A DNA stretch of 64,000 nt from Tissierellia bacterium KA00581 (lineage in GTDB: Bacteria > Bacillota > Clostridia > Tissierellales > Peptoniphilaceae), in contig KQ959616.1 in NCBI GenBank assembly GCA_001552895.1, forward strand, positions 58,669-122,668. The letters are read 5' to 3'. Under the pieces are notes generated by a model. The model worked only from the letters and a program-made list of their open reading frames with translations. It made no database searches and was not told the DNA's origin. Numbering within the stretch: position 1 is the first letter of the stretch; each line of letters starts with the position of its first letter. Both the position numbers and the translations under genes were made by a program. Positions 1-9,527 of this stretch are shown here, one piece after another.

Positions 1-17
1 ATGTATAATAAGAGATA

Positions 18-123
18 GATATGTTCCCACATACTAAGCTTTTGAAAAATCATTAAATTTATTCATACTGACCACTCAAGCCACATAGAAATAGTAGTTC
101 TATTGTCAAGTGTAGAGGAGTAG
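18..123 (+). pseudogene. Possible eroded 3' end of an RlmD/RumA-type RNA methyltransferase gene
   Basis: Short translations in two frames resemble the C-terminal end of 23S rRNA (uracil-5)-methyltransferases of the RlmD/TrmA family. Frame 3 reads IDMFPHT (about 15-38) and then stops; frame 1 reads HTDHSSHIEIVVLLSS before a stop at 121-123. The family typically ends with a DMFPxTxHVExVVLLS motif. Stops directly upstream and the change of frame suggest decay, although the rest of the gene would lie outside the window. This rests on motif resemblance only and could be coincidence. Confidence 0.25.
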
Positions 124-262
124 ACGAAAATAGTAAAGATTAAGATTTAGTATATGTAAGAAATAGGATGATTGTTAGAGTTTTTTTATTTTTGTCCAAA
201 GCAAAGTTAGTTTAGATAAAAATAACTACGAGTTTATAAAAAATTACTGGAGGATTGGTAAG

Positions 263-487
263 ATGTTTATAGTATTAAAAATTATACTAATAATTCTCGG
301 GGCTACATTTATTACATTTGGATATGAGATTTATTTTAAAAAGAAGTATAATCTAATCAACGGTTTTAAAGAAGATTATAAAGCAGGTAGAAAAACAAAA
401 TTATATGCTAAAAGAGTTGGATTGTTAGAACTTATAATTGGAATTATCCTAATTTTATTTGGAGTCTGTGTGATTATTATTAAATAA
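263..487 (+). CDS. Small membrane protein, DUF3784-like
   Basis: A 74-aa protein with two predicted membrane helices (about residues 3-21 and 53-73) joined by a basic cytoplasmic-type loop containing KKYNLINGFKEDYKAG. This loop and the YAKRVG stretch before the second helix resemble DUF3784-family proteins, which are small membrane proteins of unknown function. The start is supported by a GGAGG at about 250. It is followed 29 bases later by an SdpI-like gene, so the two are probably co-transcribed. Its function is unknown; the neighbourhood hints at a membrane or bacteriocin-immunity role, but that is inference. Confidence 0.6.
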   Translation: MFIVLKIILIILGATFITFGYEIYFKKKYNLINGFKEDYKAGRKTKLYAKRVGLLELIIGIILILFGVCVIIIK

Positions 488-516
488 AAAATTTGAACTT
501 AAATGGGGGGTAAAAT

Positions 517-888
517 ATGAAATTTTGGATTTTTATGTTTATAGTTACATTGCTGATACCAACATCATTATTATTAACATGGTATATATGTCCAAAAATC
601 AAAACAATTAATAATGTAAGTGGATATAGAACAAAACGTTCAATGCAAAATCAAAACGCATGGGATTTTGCTCAAAAATATTGCTCAAAAATTTCACTTT
701 ATGTGTTTTTTCCTTCATTGATATTAGCAATTGTAATTATGCCCACAGTTACTAGTAAGCCAGTTGATGTAATAGGTTGGATAGGACTTGGTATTACAAT
801 GATTCAAATGGTAAGTTTTATTGTAATTATTATATTTACTGAAAAAGCTTTGAAGAAGACTTTTGATGAAAGTAAAAACAAAGTTTAA
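517..888 (+). CDS. SdpI-family membrane protein (immunity-like)
   Basis: A 123-aa protein with three likely membrane helices (about residues 3-23, 55-77 and 88-113). Between the first two lies the sequence GYRTKRSMQNQNAWDFAQKY, which matches the conserved GYRTxxSxxNxxxWxxA motif of the SdpI C-terminal domain. In Bacillus subtilis SdpI is the immunity protein against the SdpC toxin and also sequesters the repressor SdpR; many family members are uncharacterised. A GGGGGG ribosome binding site lies just upstream. No SdpA/B/C or SdpR homologue is visible here, so a role in toxin immunity is not demonstrated. Confidence 0.7.
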   Translation: MKFWIFMFIVTLLIPTSLLLTWYICPKIKTINNVSGYRTKRSMQNQNAWDFAQKYCSKISLYVFFPSLILAIVIMPTVTSKPVDVIGWIGLGITMIQMVSFIVIIIFTEKALKKTFDESKNKV

Positions 889-1001
889 TACAAAAACCAG
901 TTTGAAATGGATTTAAAATAAAACTTCATAGCAATGTAGAAATTGGAGTAGATGAAAGCTCAGGAAGAAAAGAAATATAGTTTGAAGAGAGGTGTCAAAT
1001 T

Positions 1002-2885
1002 GTGATAGAAAACTTAAAATACAAATCATGGTGTAGAAAGTGTATGAAATTTTTATTTTTTGTTTATGAAATCATAAGGCATCCAATTAAAAACATTTCA
1101 ATATGGTTAGTAGGATTGGTAGCATTATTGATTTATGAAAATATACCTATAGAAATAAAAGGAAAAGATATGTTTTTGATGTCTGTTGGATTAGTATCAA
1201 TAATTACATTCATATCGAACTTTTTAGAGAAGCAGACGATAGATATTGATAATAAAGATAATTTCTACTTAGGATATAATATAAAAAAATTGAAATTTTA
1301 TAGAAATTTTTGGCTTAAAAGATTTAATGAACTTCCAGTTAAACTACTGTTTTGGGTAATTGCTATTATTCCAATTATCACAATTTTTGTTGAGTTAAAA
1401 TACAAATCTAAAGTATTAAATGAGATGGTTGAAATAATAGTTGCACATATTAAATATATAGATTCAATATGGCTTGCTACATTCATAGTTAGCTCATTTT
1501 ATTGCACCGCACTTTTGATAGAGTCAGTAGATTTATCCAGAAAAAATTTCTCGCAAAGTTATTTATATAAAATCACTAATCAATTTGAAAAGTATAAAAT
1601 AAAAATTGAGATTAAGCAAGATTTCAAAGAAATATTTAATAATATTTTAAATATGAAAAGTATATTAGGATTAGAAAATAATTTTAACAGTAATGTTGAA
1701 AGAGTTATTAATTACATTGTTAATAGTGGGGATGCAGTTAGTGCAAGTGATTCTGAAATTATAGAATTTTATAACATTGCATTTGAATGTGAAGGAAATA
1801 AGATAGACAATCTACTAAATAAAGTGTATAAATATGCAAAATGGAAAAAAAATAAAAAGATAAAATTTTTTATTGATACTCATTTACTTAGCAGAATTTT
1901 GAAATCACTTAAATTGTATTATTACATAAAATGGGATACACTAAATAAGTTAGATGTATTACCATCAGGGATTATAAGTATTGCAATCCGAGATTTAAGG
2001 AGATTAATAGAAATAGAACAAAATTTATATCAAAATACAGAATATAAAAAAAAATTTTGGGGAAATTACACAAGGAATAAATATTATTTTAAAGAAGATA
2101 AGACAAAGAGTAATTTATGCATTTCAAAAATATGTGAAATTTTAGAAGAAAAGTTTAGAAATATTAATTTCTTAAACCAGTTTAATGATATTAAAAGTAT
2201 GATGAACTTATTTGAAGTTTTAAGTAAAGTAGATTGTCAAAATAAAAACAATAGATATTTATCACCAATATTTAAAATATTATTTGAACATATTATTGAT
2301 GATAAAAATAAAGAAAATGCTTTTGTTAAATTATTTTATGATAGCATGAAAAATAACCACTTGCCAGAATATATTATTAACGAAAGAAATAATATTAGTA
2401 AGAACATATTAATGAGTGGAAATTTGATTACAAATAATATTTTAGAGTATCTTTTGAGTTTCATGAAACTAGAAGATATTGTTGTTGTATTGATTTTTAG
2501 GCTTGCGTATTCAGAACGATCTTATAGAGGAGTAATGGCAATTGATGAATTTAAAGTTTGGAAAAGTGTGATTAATAAACTTATAGCAAGAAAAGATATT
2601 GATGATTTAAAAAATCCAAAATTTGTAGATGAATTGTGTAATGAAATATCGACTTCATATGTTTCTCATTTTATTATTGAAGAATTTGTTAGATGGATGT
2701 GGTATTCATTATTTGAAAACTTTGATGAAAAGAAATATGAGGAATTTGTAAAACTTGGTGAAGAAGGAATTAGAATAAATTTTAGTTTAGATAGTTATAT
2801 TATTGTAAGATTATTATTATGTAATTATCCATATAGTTCATTACATACTTATGAGTTTAAAGATAAAAATAAAAATAAAAAATGA
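1002..2885 (+). CDS. Large membrane-anchored protein of unknown function
   Basis: A 627-aa protein that I do not recognise. Hydrophobic segments near residues 30-46, 56-74, 113-132 and 154-176 suggest four membrane helices in the N-terminal third. The remaining roughly 450 residues are hydrophilic, rich in Lys, Asn and Ile, and look mostly alpha-helical, without nucleotide-binding, metal-binding or nuclease motifs I can name. The GTG start is supported by AGAGAGG nine bases upstream. It follows the SdpI-like gene by 113 bases and is followed by a gene-poor, decayed stretch, so it belongs to an accessory region. A defence or immunity function is possible but unsupported. Confidence 0.6.
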   Translation: MIENLKYKSWCRKCMKFLFFVYEIIRHPIKNISIWLVGLVALLIYENIPIEIKGKDMFLMSVGLVSIITFISNFLEKQTIDIDNKDNFYLGYNIKKLKFYRNFWLKRFNELPVKLLFWVIAIIPIITIFVELKYKSKVLNEMVEIIVAHIKYIDSIWLATFIVSSFYCTALLIESVDLSRKNFSQSYLYKITNQFEKYKIKIEIKQDFKEIFNNILNMKSILGLENNFNSNVERVINYIVNSGDAVSASDSEIIEFYNIAFECEGNKIDNLLNKVYKYAKWKKNKKIKFFIDTHLLSRILKSLKLYYYIKWDTLNKLDVLPSGIISIAIRDLRRLIEIEQNLYQNTEYKKKFWGNYTRNKYYFKEDKTKSNLCISKICEILEEKFRNINFLNQFNDIKSMMNLFEVLSKVDCQNKNNRYLSPIFKILFEHIIDDKNKENAFVKLFYDSMKNNHLPEYIINERNNISKNILMSGNLITNNILEYLLSFMKLEDIVVVLIFRLAYSERSYRGVMAIDEFKVWKSVINKLIARKDIDDLKNPKFVDELCNEISTSYVSHFIIEEFVRWMWYSLFENFDEKKYEEFVKLGEEGIRINFSLDSYIIVRLLLCNYPYSSLHTYEFKDKNKNKK

Positions 2886-3026
2886 GCTATGTTCTATTAG
2901 AGATATATTAGATTATGCAATGAATATATACTTATAGATTTACACTATTAAAATTATTACTTTTAAAAGTATATTGGTAAGTCTGAAAATATCTTAATAA
3001 TCTCATATGGATACTATAAGTATTGA

Positions 3027-3530
3027 TGTTCATCTACTAAGCAAGTAAATCCTTTATATTAAAAATACAAAAAAATTAACCCAAAGGTAAAACTCCTTGA
3101 GCTATTAAATTATTATCTAAATGAATTAAATATCTATTTAGAGCTAGAATTGTATTTACTGTATAAATATTTAAATAATGATGAAAGTGTAGAAAGAACA
3201 TTTGCTAAAATATAATGAATTAGTAATAAAATTCTAAAAAATATAAAAAACATTGCAAGAGATATTTTACATATTAGGCTAGTTCAAGAATAGATAATCA
3301 ATGATTTTAAAAAAATAGTAAAGTTATTTTTTATTATACATTACATAACTCCAAGAAAAGCATTAGAAGAAGGTTGGAAAGAATATAAAGGACATAATGA
3401 TGTAATAATAGGAAAAGGTAATTGGTCAGATTTAAAAGTTATGGGACTAGCTATTGAAAAAGGTCATTCTTTTGTTTGATTTGGAATATCTGAAAATGAC
3501 CCTGCAGGATTTTATTGGGAAAATAAGTAG
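3027..3530 (+). pseudogene. Decayed gene with several in-frame stop codons
   Basis: One reading frame stays coding-like for about 168 codons but is broken by stops at 3060 (TAA), 3213/3216 (TAA TGA), 3291 (TAG) and 3477 (TGA), ending at a TAG at 3528. The clearest part is near the end: LEEGWKEYKGHNDVIIGKG, then WSDLKVMGLAIEKGHSFV, stop, then FGISENDPAGFYWENK. The absence of frameshifts means decay by nonsense mutations. All three stop codons occur, so recoding is not the explanation. I do not recognise the family. A rho-independent terminator follows directly, which marks the old 3' end. Confidence 0.6.
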
Positions 3531-3572
3531 AAAAAATGGAAACTCTTTAATTAATTAAATATAAAATTTATT

Positions 3573-3604
3573 AATGAAAAGCATATTAAGCTTTTCATTT
3601 TTTT
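3573..3604 (+). terminator. Rho-independent terminator
   Basis: A perfect 10-bp stem (AATGAAAAGC pairing with GCTTTTCATT) with a 7-base loop, followed by a run of T. It lies 42 bases after the last stop of the decayed gene. Confidence 0.8.
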
Positions 3605-3780
3605 ATATCTAAATAGATTTAGCACTTTAATGTAAACAAATAATTTTTGTTTTTTATAAAATAAAAACCTAAAAAATAAAAAAATAAAGGAAATATGATA
3701 AATGAAAAGAAAAAAAGTCCCACTATAAAATAAAAATTTTAAAAAGATTTAAAAAATTAAAGAAATACAAGGAGGTAAAA

Positions 3781-3920
3781 ATGGAAAATATAACAAAAAA
3801 ATAATATCTTTTATAATGCTTTTTTCTATAAGTTTAACTAGTATTTTGCCAAGTTTTAATATTTTAAATGCTCAAAAAGAAGAAAAGACAAAAGGAAATG
3901 TAAAAGAAATATACATATAA
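3781..3920 (+). pseudogene. Frameshifted and truncated secreted-protein gene
   Basis: A strong ribosome binding site (AAGGAGG) precedes ATG and MENITKK, which stops at once. Adding one A to the seven-A run at about 3795-3801 restores a signal peptide: KKIISFIMLFSISLTSILP, then a plausible signal peptidase site at LNA-QK, followed by a charged stretch and a stop at 3918-3920. The gene is therefore both shifted and cut short. The homopolymer could be a slippage site, but the restored product would be only about 47 residues, so plain decay is more likely. Confidence 0.55.
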
Positions 3921-4002
3921 TATTTATCTAAAAATATAAATTAACTAAAAACTTTTGTTTTATCTAGTATATCTATTATAAAAATTAACATTTATATTTT
4001 AA

Positions 4003-4031
4003 TTGAAATATTAATTTCACAGTGTTATAAT
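4003..4031 (+). promoter_or_regulatory. Promoter for the aminopeptidase-uvrC-hprK-murB-rapZ-yvcK run
   Basis: TTGAAA, a 17-base spacer and TATAAT, about 35 bases upstream of the ATG at 4067. It is the first good sigma-A-type promoter after the decayed region and probably drives the packed genes that follow. Confidence 0.7.
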
Positions 4032-4066
4032 ATAGGTAAATTAAAAGTTTTCAAGGGGGATAATTT

Positions 4067-5842
4067 ATGATTAACGAAAGAATTGCAAAATTAAGAAAAT
4101 TAATGAAAGCGAATGATATTTCAGCTTATATAGTACCAAGTTCAGATCCTCATCAATCGGAATATTTAGCGGATTATTATAAGACTAGAGAATTTATTAC
4201 AGGTTTTACTGGTTCTGCCGGTTGTGCTGTGATAACAATGAAAAAGTCAGCTCTTTTTACTGATGGTAGATATTTTCTTCAAGCAGAAAATGAACTTTCA
4301 AAAAGTGAAGTTGAACTTTATAAAATGGGACTTGCAGATTCTATTTCTATTGAAGATTTTTTGTTACAAAACGTAGAAAAAAATTCTAAAATTGCTTTTG
4401 ATGGTAATACTATTTCAGTTTATGAATATTTTAAATATAAGGATAATTTAACAGATTTTGATTTTGTTACAGATAAAGATTTTATAGGTGATATCTGGAA
4501 TGAAGAAGGTAGACCTTCAAAGCCTGAAAGTAAGGTTTATATATTTGATGAAAAATATTCTGGTGAGTCTACTATTGATAGAATTAATAGACTTAAAACT
4601 ATGATGAAAGATAGAAAAATAGATTATCATTTTATCGGCTCTCTTGATGATATAGCATATGTTTTAAATATTAGAGCAAATGATATTCATTGTAATCCTG
4701 TCGTTATTTCATATCTATTAGTTTCTAAAGATAGTTGTGTATTGTATATAGATAAAGAAAAATTATCTAAGCAATTACTAGAATATTTTAAAGATAATGA
4801 CGTAACTGTAAAAAATTATGAAGAAATAAAGAAAGATATAAAAAAAATAGAGCCTAAAAAGACTTTATATTTGGAAAGCAAAAAGACAAATGTTGCAATT
4901 TATTCTCTTATAAATAAAACTGTTAAAATTGTTGACGGTTTGAATTTAACTTCTATTATGAAAGCACATAAAAATAAAGTAGAAATAGAAAATATGAAAA
5001 ATGCTTTTATAAAAGATGGGGTAGCTTTAGTTAGATATTTAAATTGGGTTGAAGTTGGTTGTAAGACTGGAAATTTAACTGAAATGATAGGATCAGATAA
5101 ATTGTTAGAATTTAGAAAACAAGGAGATCTTTTTATAGAAGATAGTTTTGATGCTATTTCTGCTTATGGAGCTAACGCATCATTACCTCATTACAAGCCA
5201 AGTCATGAACATCCTGTAACAATTAAGCCAAAGGGATTATATTTACTTGATAGTGGTGGTCACTATTTAGATGGAACTACTGATATTACAAGAACTATTG
5301 CTCTTGGAAAACTTACAGAAGATGAAATTTATCATTATACTTTAGTTTTAAAAGCACATATTACTTTGATGTCGGCTAAATTTTTAGAAGGTACAAATGG
5401 TGGTTATTTAGATGCTTTTACTAGATATAATATGTGGAAAAATAGAATTAATTTTAATCATGGTACAGGTCATGGCGTAGGACATGTGTTAAATGTTCAT
5501 GAAGGACCACAAAGAATTTCTCTTGCTTCAAATAGTTATCCAATGGAAGAAGGAATGGTTACATCAGATGAACCAGGAATCTACATTTCAGGAAGCCATG
5601 GAATAAGAATTGAAAGTATAATGGTTTGTGTAAAAGATGAAATGACAGAATTTGGTCAATTTTTAAAATTTGAAAATTTAACTGTTGTTCCAATAGATAC
5701 ACGACCTGTTGATAAATCTTTATTATCTAATGAAGAAATAAAATGGCTTAATGATTATAATAAAAATTGTTTTGAAAAATTATCTCCATATTTATCTGGA
5801 AATGATTTAGAATATTTAAAAGAACAATGCAAAGAGATTTAA
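4067..5842 (+). CDS. Xaa-Pro aminopeptidase (aminopeptidase P family)
   Basis: A 591-aa cytoplasmic M24 metallopeptidase that removes an N-terminal residue preceding proline. It has the long three-domain architecture: two creatinase-like N-terminal domains (about 1-310) and a C-terminal pita-bread catalytic domain (about 315-530) plus a short tail. All five predicted metal ligands are visible: D395 in LLDSGG, D406 in TTDITRT, H469 in GTGHGVGH, E502 in SDEPGIY and E516 in GIRIES, so it should be active. GGGGGA precedes the ATG. The 3' end overlaps the uvrC start by 16 bases. The role is most likely peptide catabolism, which fits a peptide-fermenting anaerobe (inference). Confidence 0.93.
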   Translation: MINERIAKLRKLMKANDISAYIVPSSDPHQSEYLADYYKTREFITGFTGSAGCAVITMKKSALFTDGRYFLQAENELSKSEVELYKMGLADSISIEDFLLQNVEKNSKIAFDGNTISVYEYFKYKDNLTDFDFVTDKDFIGDIWNEEGRPSKPESKVYIFDEKYSGESTIDRINRLKTMMKDRKIDYHFIGSLDDIAYVLNIRANDIHCNPVVISYLLVSKDSCVLYIDKEKLSKQLLEYFKDNDVTVKNYEEIKKDIKKIEPKKTLYLESKKTNVAIYSLINKTVKIVDGLNLTSIMKAHKNKVEIENMKNAFIKDGVALVRYLNWVEVGCKTGNLTEMIGSDKLLEFRKQGDLFIEDSFDAISAYGANASLPHYKPSHEHPVTIKPKGLYLLDSGGHYLDGTTDITRTIALGKLTEDEIYHYTLVLKAHITLMSAKFLEGTNGGYLDAFTRYNMWKNRINFNHGTGHGVGHVLNVHEGPQRISLASNSYPMEEGMVTSDEPGIYISGSHGIRIESIMVCVKDEMTEFGQFLKFENLTVVPIDTRPVDKSLLSNEEIKWLNDYNKNCFEKLSPYLSGNDLEYLKEQCKEI

Positions 5843-7692
5843 AAAGTTTTGATATAAGTGAACAGTTAAAAAAGCTTCCAGATTCTCCTGGAGTTTATAT
5901 AATGTATAATAAAGAAAATGAGATAATCTATGTTGGAAAAAGTGTTTCTTTGAAAAATAGAGTAAGGTCATATTTTAATTCTGATCATAGTAGGTATAAA
6001 AAAGTACAGGCTATGGTTGAAAATATTTATAGGTTTGAATATATTATAGTTAATAACGAAACAGAAAGTTTAGTTTTAGAAGCAAATTTGATAAAGAAAA
6101 ATAGACCAAAATACAATATAAATTTAAAGGACGATAAGCAATATCCATATATAAAGATTACAAATGAAAAATTTCCTAAGATTTTAAAGGTTAGAGATTT
6201 ACTTGATGATAAGGCTCAATATTTTGGGCCTTTTCCTACAGTAAGCGATTTAGAAAAATTAGTTGAACTTTCTATTTTAGCTTATAAAATTAGAGATTGT
6301 AAACTTAATTTTGATAATGGAAAGTTTTTAAAAAGACCTTGTATTAACTATTATATAAATAGATGTAGTGCTCCTTGTGTTAAAAATATAAGTAAAGATG
6401 ATTATAATGAAACAATAAAAAAAGTTATAAAATTTTTGCAAGGAGATAGTTCGGATATAAAAAAAATTCTTAAAAATAATATGTTTGAAGCATCTATAGA
6501 AAAAAAATATGAATTAGCTTCTAAGTATAGAGATTATTTGTATGAAGTCGATAATTTGTTTTCAAAGCAAATTTTTAATATAAAAAAATTTAAAGAATAT
6601 CATTTGATTTCATATAGTTATTTTGAAAATACTTTAGTTGTTGCAATATTTATCGTTAATGATGGTCTTGTTGTTGATAGTAAACATTTTATTGTAGAGA
6701 ATAATTTAAATTTAACTTTTGATGAATTATTTTCAAATGTTATAAGACAATTTTATATAGGATTTAATTGTAAAGTTAAAGAAGTTTATATTGACTATGA
6801 TAATGATAAATTTTTATGTGAAATTTCAAAGTTTTTAAAAAGTATTTATTCTTTTAATTCTATTTTTGTAAAGTTTCCCCATAGAGGGATTAAACATGAA
6901 CAGATGATTATTTTAAATAAAAATGCTAAAGAAATACTTACAAAACATATGATTAACAATAAGTCTATAAATTTCAAATATTTAGAGGCTATAAAGTATT
7001 TAAAAACTTTATTGTCTATTGAAACACTTGATAGAATAGAATGTTATGATATTTCTAATATATCAGGTGATTTTAATGTTGGTAGTATGGTTGTTTATAA
7101 AAATGGATATAAAAGTAAGAAAGATTATAGAAAATTTAAAATAAATACTGTTAAAGGTCAAGATGATTATTCAAGTCATAGAGAAATGCTTACAAGAAGA
7201 TTAGATAGATTAATTGATGAAAAATTAGAAAATAAAAATTCAAGTTTTTCACAAACTCCTGATTTGATTATAATGGATGGTGGAAAAGGACATTTTAACG
7301 TTGCAAAAGAAGTTATTTTAGAAAAAAATCTTAACATTGCTGTTATTGGACTTGTAAAAGATGATAAGCATAGAACAAGAGCTATTGTATTTGATGATAA
7401 TTATATAGAGCTTGAAGTTAATTCTAATATATACAGATTTTTATATGATATTCAAGAAGAAGTACATAGATTTGCAATAAACTACCATAGAAGTTTACAA
7501 AATAAAAAATTGCAAATTTCAATATTAGACGAAATAAAAGGTGTTGGAGATGTTAAAAAAATTAATTTATTAAAACATTTTGGAAGCATTTCTAATATTA
7601 AAAATGCTAGTGTACAAGAAATTCTTATGGTTGATAAAATGGATAAAACAACAGCAAATAATATTTTTAATTTTTTTAATAGAAAGGATTAA
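5827..7692 (+). CDS. uvrC: Excinuclease ABC subunit C
   Basis: A 621-aa nucleotide excision repair nuclease that makes both incisions around a lesion after UvrAB loading. Domains in order: a GIY-YIG endonuclease (about 14-95; PGVYIMYN, IIYVGKS), a cysteine-rich linker (RPCINYYINRCSAPCV), a UVR motif that contacts UvrB (about 215-245), the RNase H-like 5' nuclease (ECYDISN, IMDGGKGHF) and C-terminal helix-hairpin-helix repeats. Length is normal. The start overlaps the aminopeptidase gene and has only a weak ribosome binding site, so translational coupling is likely. uvrC next to hprK and murB is a common clostridial arrangement. Confidence 0.96.
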   Translation: MQRDLKSFDISEQLKKLPDSPGVYIMYNKENEIIYVGKSVSLKNRVRSYFNSDHSRYKKVQAMVENIYRFEYIIVNNETESLVLEANLIKKNRPKYNINLKDDKQYPYIKITNEKFPKILKVRDLLDDKAQYFGPFPTVSDLEKLVELSILAYKIRDCKLNFDNGKFLKRPCINYYINRCSAPCVKNISKDDYNETIKKVIKFLQGDSSDIKKILKNNMFEASIEKKYELASKYRDYLYEVDNLFSKQIFNIKKFKEYHLISYSYFENTLVVAIFIVNDGLVVDSKHFIVENNLNLTFDELFSNVIRQFYIGFNCKVKEVYIDYDNDKFLCEISKFLKSIYSFNSIFVKFPHRGIKHEQMIILNKNAKEILTKHMINNKSINFKYLEAIKYLKTLLSIETLDRIECYDISNISGDFNVGSMVVYKNGYKSKKDYRKFKINTVKGQDDYSSHREMLTRRLDRLIDEKLENKNSSFSQTPDLIIMDGGKGHFNVAKEVILEKNLNIAVIGLVKDDKHRTRAIVFDDNYIELEVNSNIYRFLYDIQEEVHRFAINYHRSLQNKKLQISILDEIKGVGDVKKINLLKHFGSISNIKNASVQEILMVDKMDKTTANNIFNFFNRKD

Positions 7693-7694
7693 TT

Positions 7695-8639
7695 ATGAAA
7701 AGTGTTTCTTTGAAATTTTTAGTTGAAAAACTAGATTTAGAAATTATTTATAAGTCTTCAGATTTTGAAAAAATAGAAATTGAATTAAATGAAATTAATA
7801 GACCAGGTCTTCAGTTGTCAGGATTTTTTGATAATTTTCCTTATAAGAGAATACAGATAATTGGACAGCCAGAAGATGAGTTTTATAATAAATATTTACC
7901 TTTTAATGAAAGAAGAGATAGATTTGATACTATATTTTCTTATAAGATTCCAGCACTTATATATACATATTCTATTTCTATTCCATATGAAGTTTTTTCT
8001 CTTGCTAAAAAACATGATAGGACTATTTTAAGAAGTAATTATGGTAGTACAAGGTTAATATCAAAAATGAATGCTATTTTGGAGTATGCTTTAAGTGAAG
8101 AAATTAGAATACATGGGGGGTTACTTGAAGTTTTCGGCATGGGTATTTTAATAACTGGTAAAAGTAGCATTGGTAAAAGCGAAACTGCTCTTGAACTTAT
8201 TGCAAGAGGACATAGGCTTGTGGCAGATGATGCTGTTGATATAATGAAAATAGATGATAAACTTTATGGACAATCTCCTAAAAATATTCGACATTTTTTA
8301 GAAATTCGTGGAATTGGAATATTAGATATCCAAAGACTTTATGGAGTAGGTGCAATTAAAAGATCTGCAGAAATAGATTTTATTATAGAACTTGAAAAAT
8401 GGGATGATGATAAAGAATATGATAGATTAGGATTGGATGAAAGTTATAAGACTATATTAGGAGTTGAGCTTCCTTATATTGTTATTCCAGTTAAGCCTGG
8501 AAGAAATATTGCACTTATAGTTGAAGTGGCAGCAAGAAATATTAGACAAAAAATGTATGGATATAATGCTGCTAAAGAACTTAATAAAAGAATATTAGAT
8601 GAAATAAAAAATAAAAGTAAGTTAGGGGAAAATGAATGA
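7695..8639 (+). CDS. hprK: HPr kinase/phosphorylase
   Basis: A 314-aa bifunctional sensor enzyme that phosphorylates HPr on its regulatory serine with ATP or pyrophosphate and removes the phosphate again; in Firmicutes this governs carbon catabolite repression. The N-terminal domain (about 1-130) is followed by a kinase domain with Walker A GKSSIGKS (about 153-160) and the HprK signature EIRGIGILDIQRLYG. It starts two bases after uvrC and shares a 4-base ATGA overlap with murB. No HPr or PTS gene is in the window. Confidence 0.96.
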   Translation: MKSVSLKFLVEKLDLEIIYKSSDFEKIEIELNEINRPGLQLSGFFDNFPYKRIQIIGQPEDEFYNKYLPFNERRDRFDTIFSYKIPALIYTYSISIPYEVFSLAKKHDRTILRSNYGSTRLISKMNAILEYALSEEIRIHGGLLEVFGMGILITGKSSIGKSETALELIARGHRLVADDAVDIMKIDDKLYGQSPKNIRHFLEIRGIGILDIQRLYGVGAIKRSAEIDFIIELEKWDDDKEYDRLGLDESYKTILGVELPYIVIPVKPGRNIALIVEVAARNIRQKMYGYNAAKELNKRILDEIKNKSKLGENE

Positions 8640-9523
8640 TTTTTGATAAATTAAATTGTAATGTTATTTATAACGAAATGCTAAAAAATCACACAACTTT
8701 TAGAATAGGTGGAAAATGTATAGCACTTATAGAACCAAAATGTGTAGATGATATTATAGAAACAATAAAAATTTGTAAAGAAAATAATTTGAAATTTTTT
8801 ATAATTGGTAATGGATCAAATCTTCTTGTATCTGACAACGGATATAATGGGGTTATAATAAAATTAAAAAAAGAATTTTCAAAAATTGAAGTTTGTAAAA
8901 ATAAAATAATTGCTCAATCTGGAGCAAAATTATCAGAAATTTTTAATGCAAGTTTAAATAATTCTTTGTCTGGATTTGAATTTGCATCTGGAATACCAGG
9001 AACAATTGGTGGTGCTATATACATGAATGCTGGTGCTTATGGCAGTGAGATGAAAGATGTTGTTTTTGGTGTTGAAGTTTTAGATATAGATAATTTAAAA
9101 ATTTTAAAATTATCTACAGAAGATTTACATTTTTCTTATAGAAAAAGTGTAATTCAAGATAAAAATTTTATTGTAACCAAAGTAATTATTAACCTTAAAA
9201 ATGGAGATTATAAAAAAATTAAAGAACTTTATGAAGATTTAAATGAAAGAAGAAATTCTAAACAACCGATGGAATTTGGATCTGCTGGAAGTACTTTTAA
9301 AAGACCAGATGGATATTTCGCTGCAAAGTTGATAGAAGATTCTGGATTAAAGGGCTTTAGTGTAAATGATGCACAAGTTTCTGTTAAACATGCAGGTTTT
9401 GTTATAAATAGAAAAAATGCAAGTTGTAAAGATGTATTAGATTTAGTTAATCATATTAAAAAGACCGTATTTGAAAAATTTAAAGTTAACTTGGAACTAG
9501 AAGTTAGGATTTTAGAGGATTAA
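8636..9523 (+). CDS. murB: UDP-N-acetylenolpyruvoylglucosamine reductase
   Basis: A 295-aa FAD enzyme that makes UDP-MurNAc, the second committed step of peptidoglycan synthesis, with NADPH as reductant. Visible motifs are TTFRIGGK and GNGSNLLVSDNGY of the FAD-binding domain, SGIPGTIGGAIYMNAGAYG for flavin phosphates, and GSAGSTFKRP carrying the active-site serine; the terminal LELEVRIL holds a conserved glutamate. Length is typical of the short (type II) enzymes found in Firmicutes. It overlaps hprK by four bases and precedes rapZ by four. Confidence 0.96.
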   Translation: MIFDKLNCNVIYNEMLKNHTTFRIGGKCIALIEPKCVDDIIETIKICKENNLKFFIIGNGSNLLVSDNGYNGVIIKLKKEFSKIEVCKNKIIAQSGAKLSEIFNASLNNSLSGFEFASGIPGTIGGAIYMNAGAYGSEMKDVVFGVEVLDIDNLKILKLSTEDLHFSYRKSVIQDKNFIVTKVIINLKNGDYKKIKELYEDLNERRNSKQPMEFGSAGSTFKRPDGYFAAKLIEDSGLKGFSVNDAQVSVKHAGFVINRKNASCKDVLDLVNHIKKTVFEKFKVNLELEVRILED

Positions 9524-9527
9524 TATT

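Noticed and set aside
3477-3479. TGA read as tryptophan in the 3027-3530 frame
   Set aside because: The same frame also has TAA and TAG stops, and all neighbouring genes use TGA as a normal stop, so a variant genetic code is not supported.
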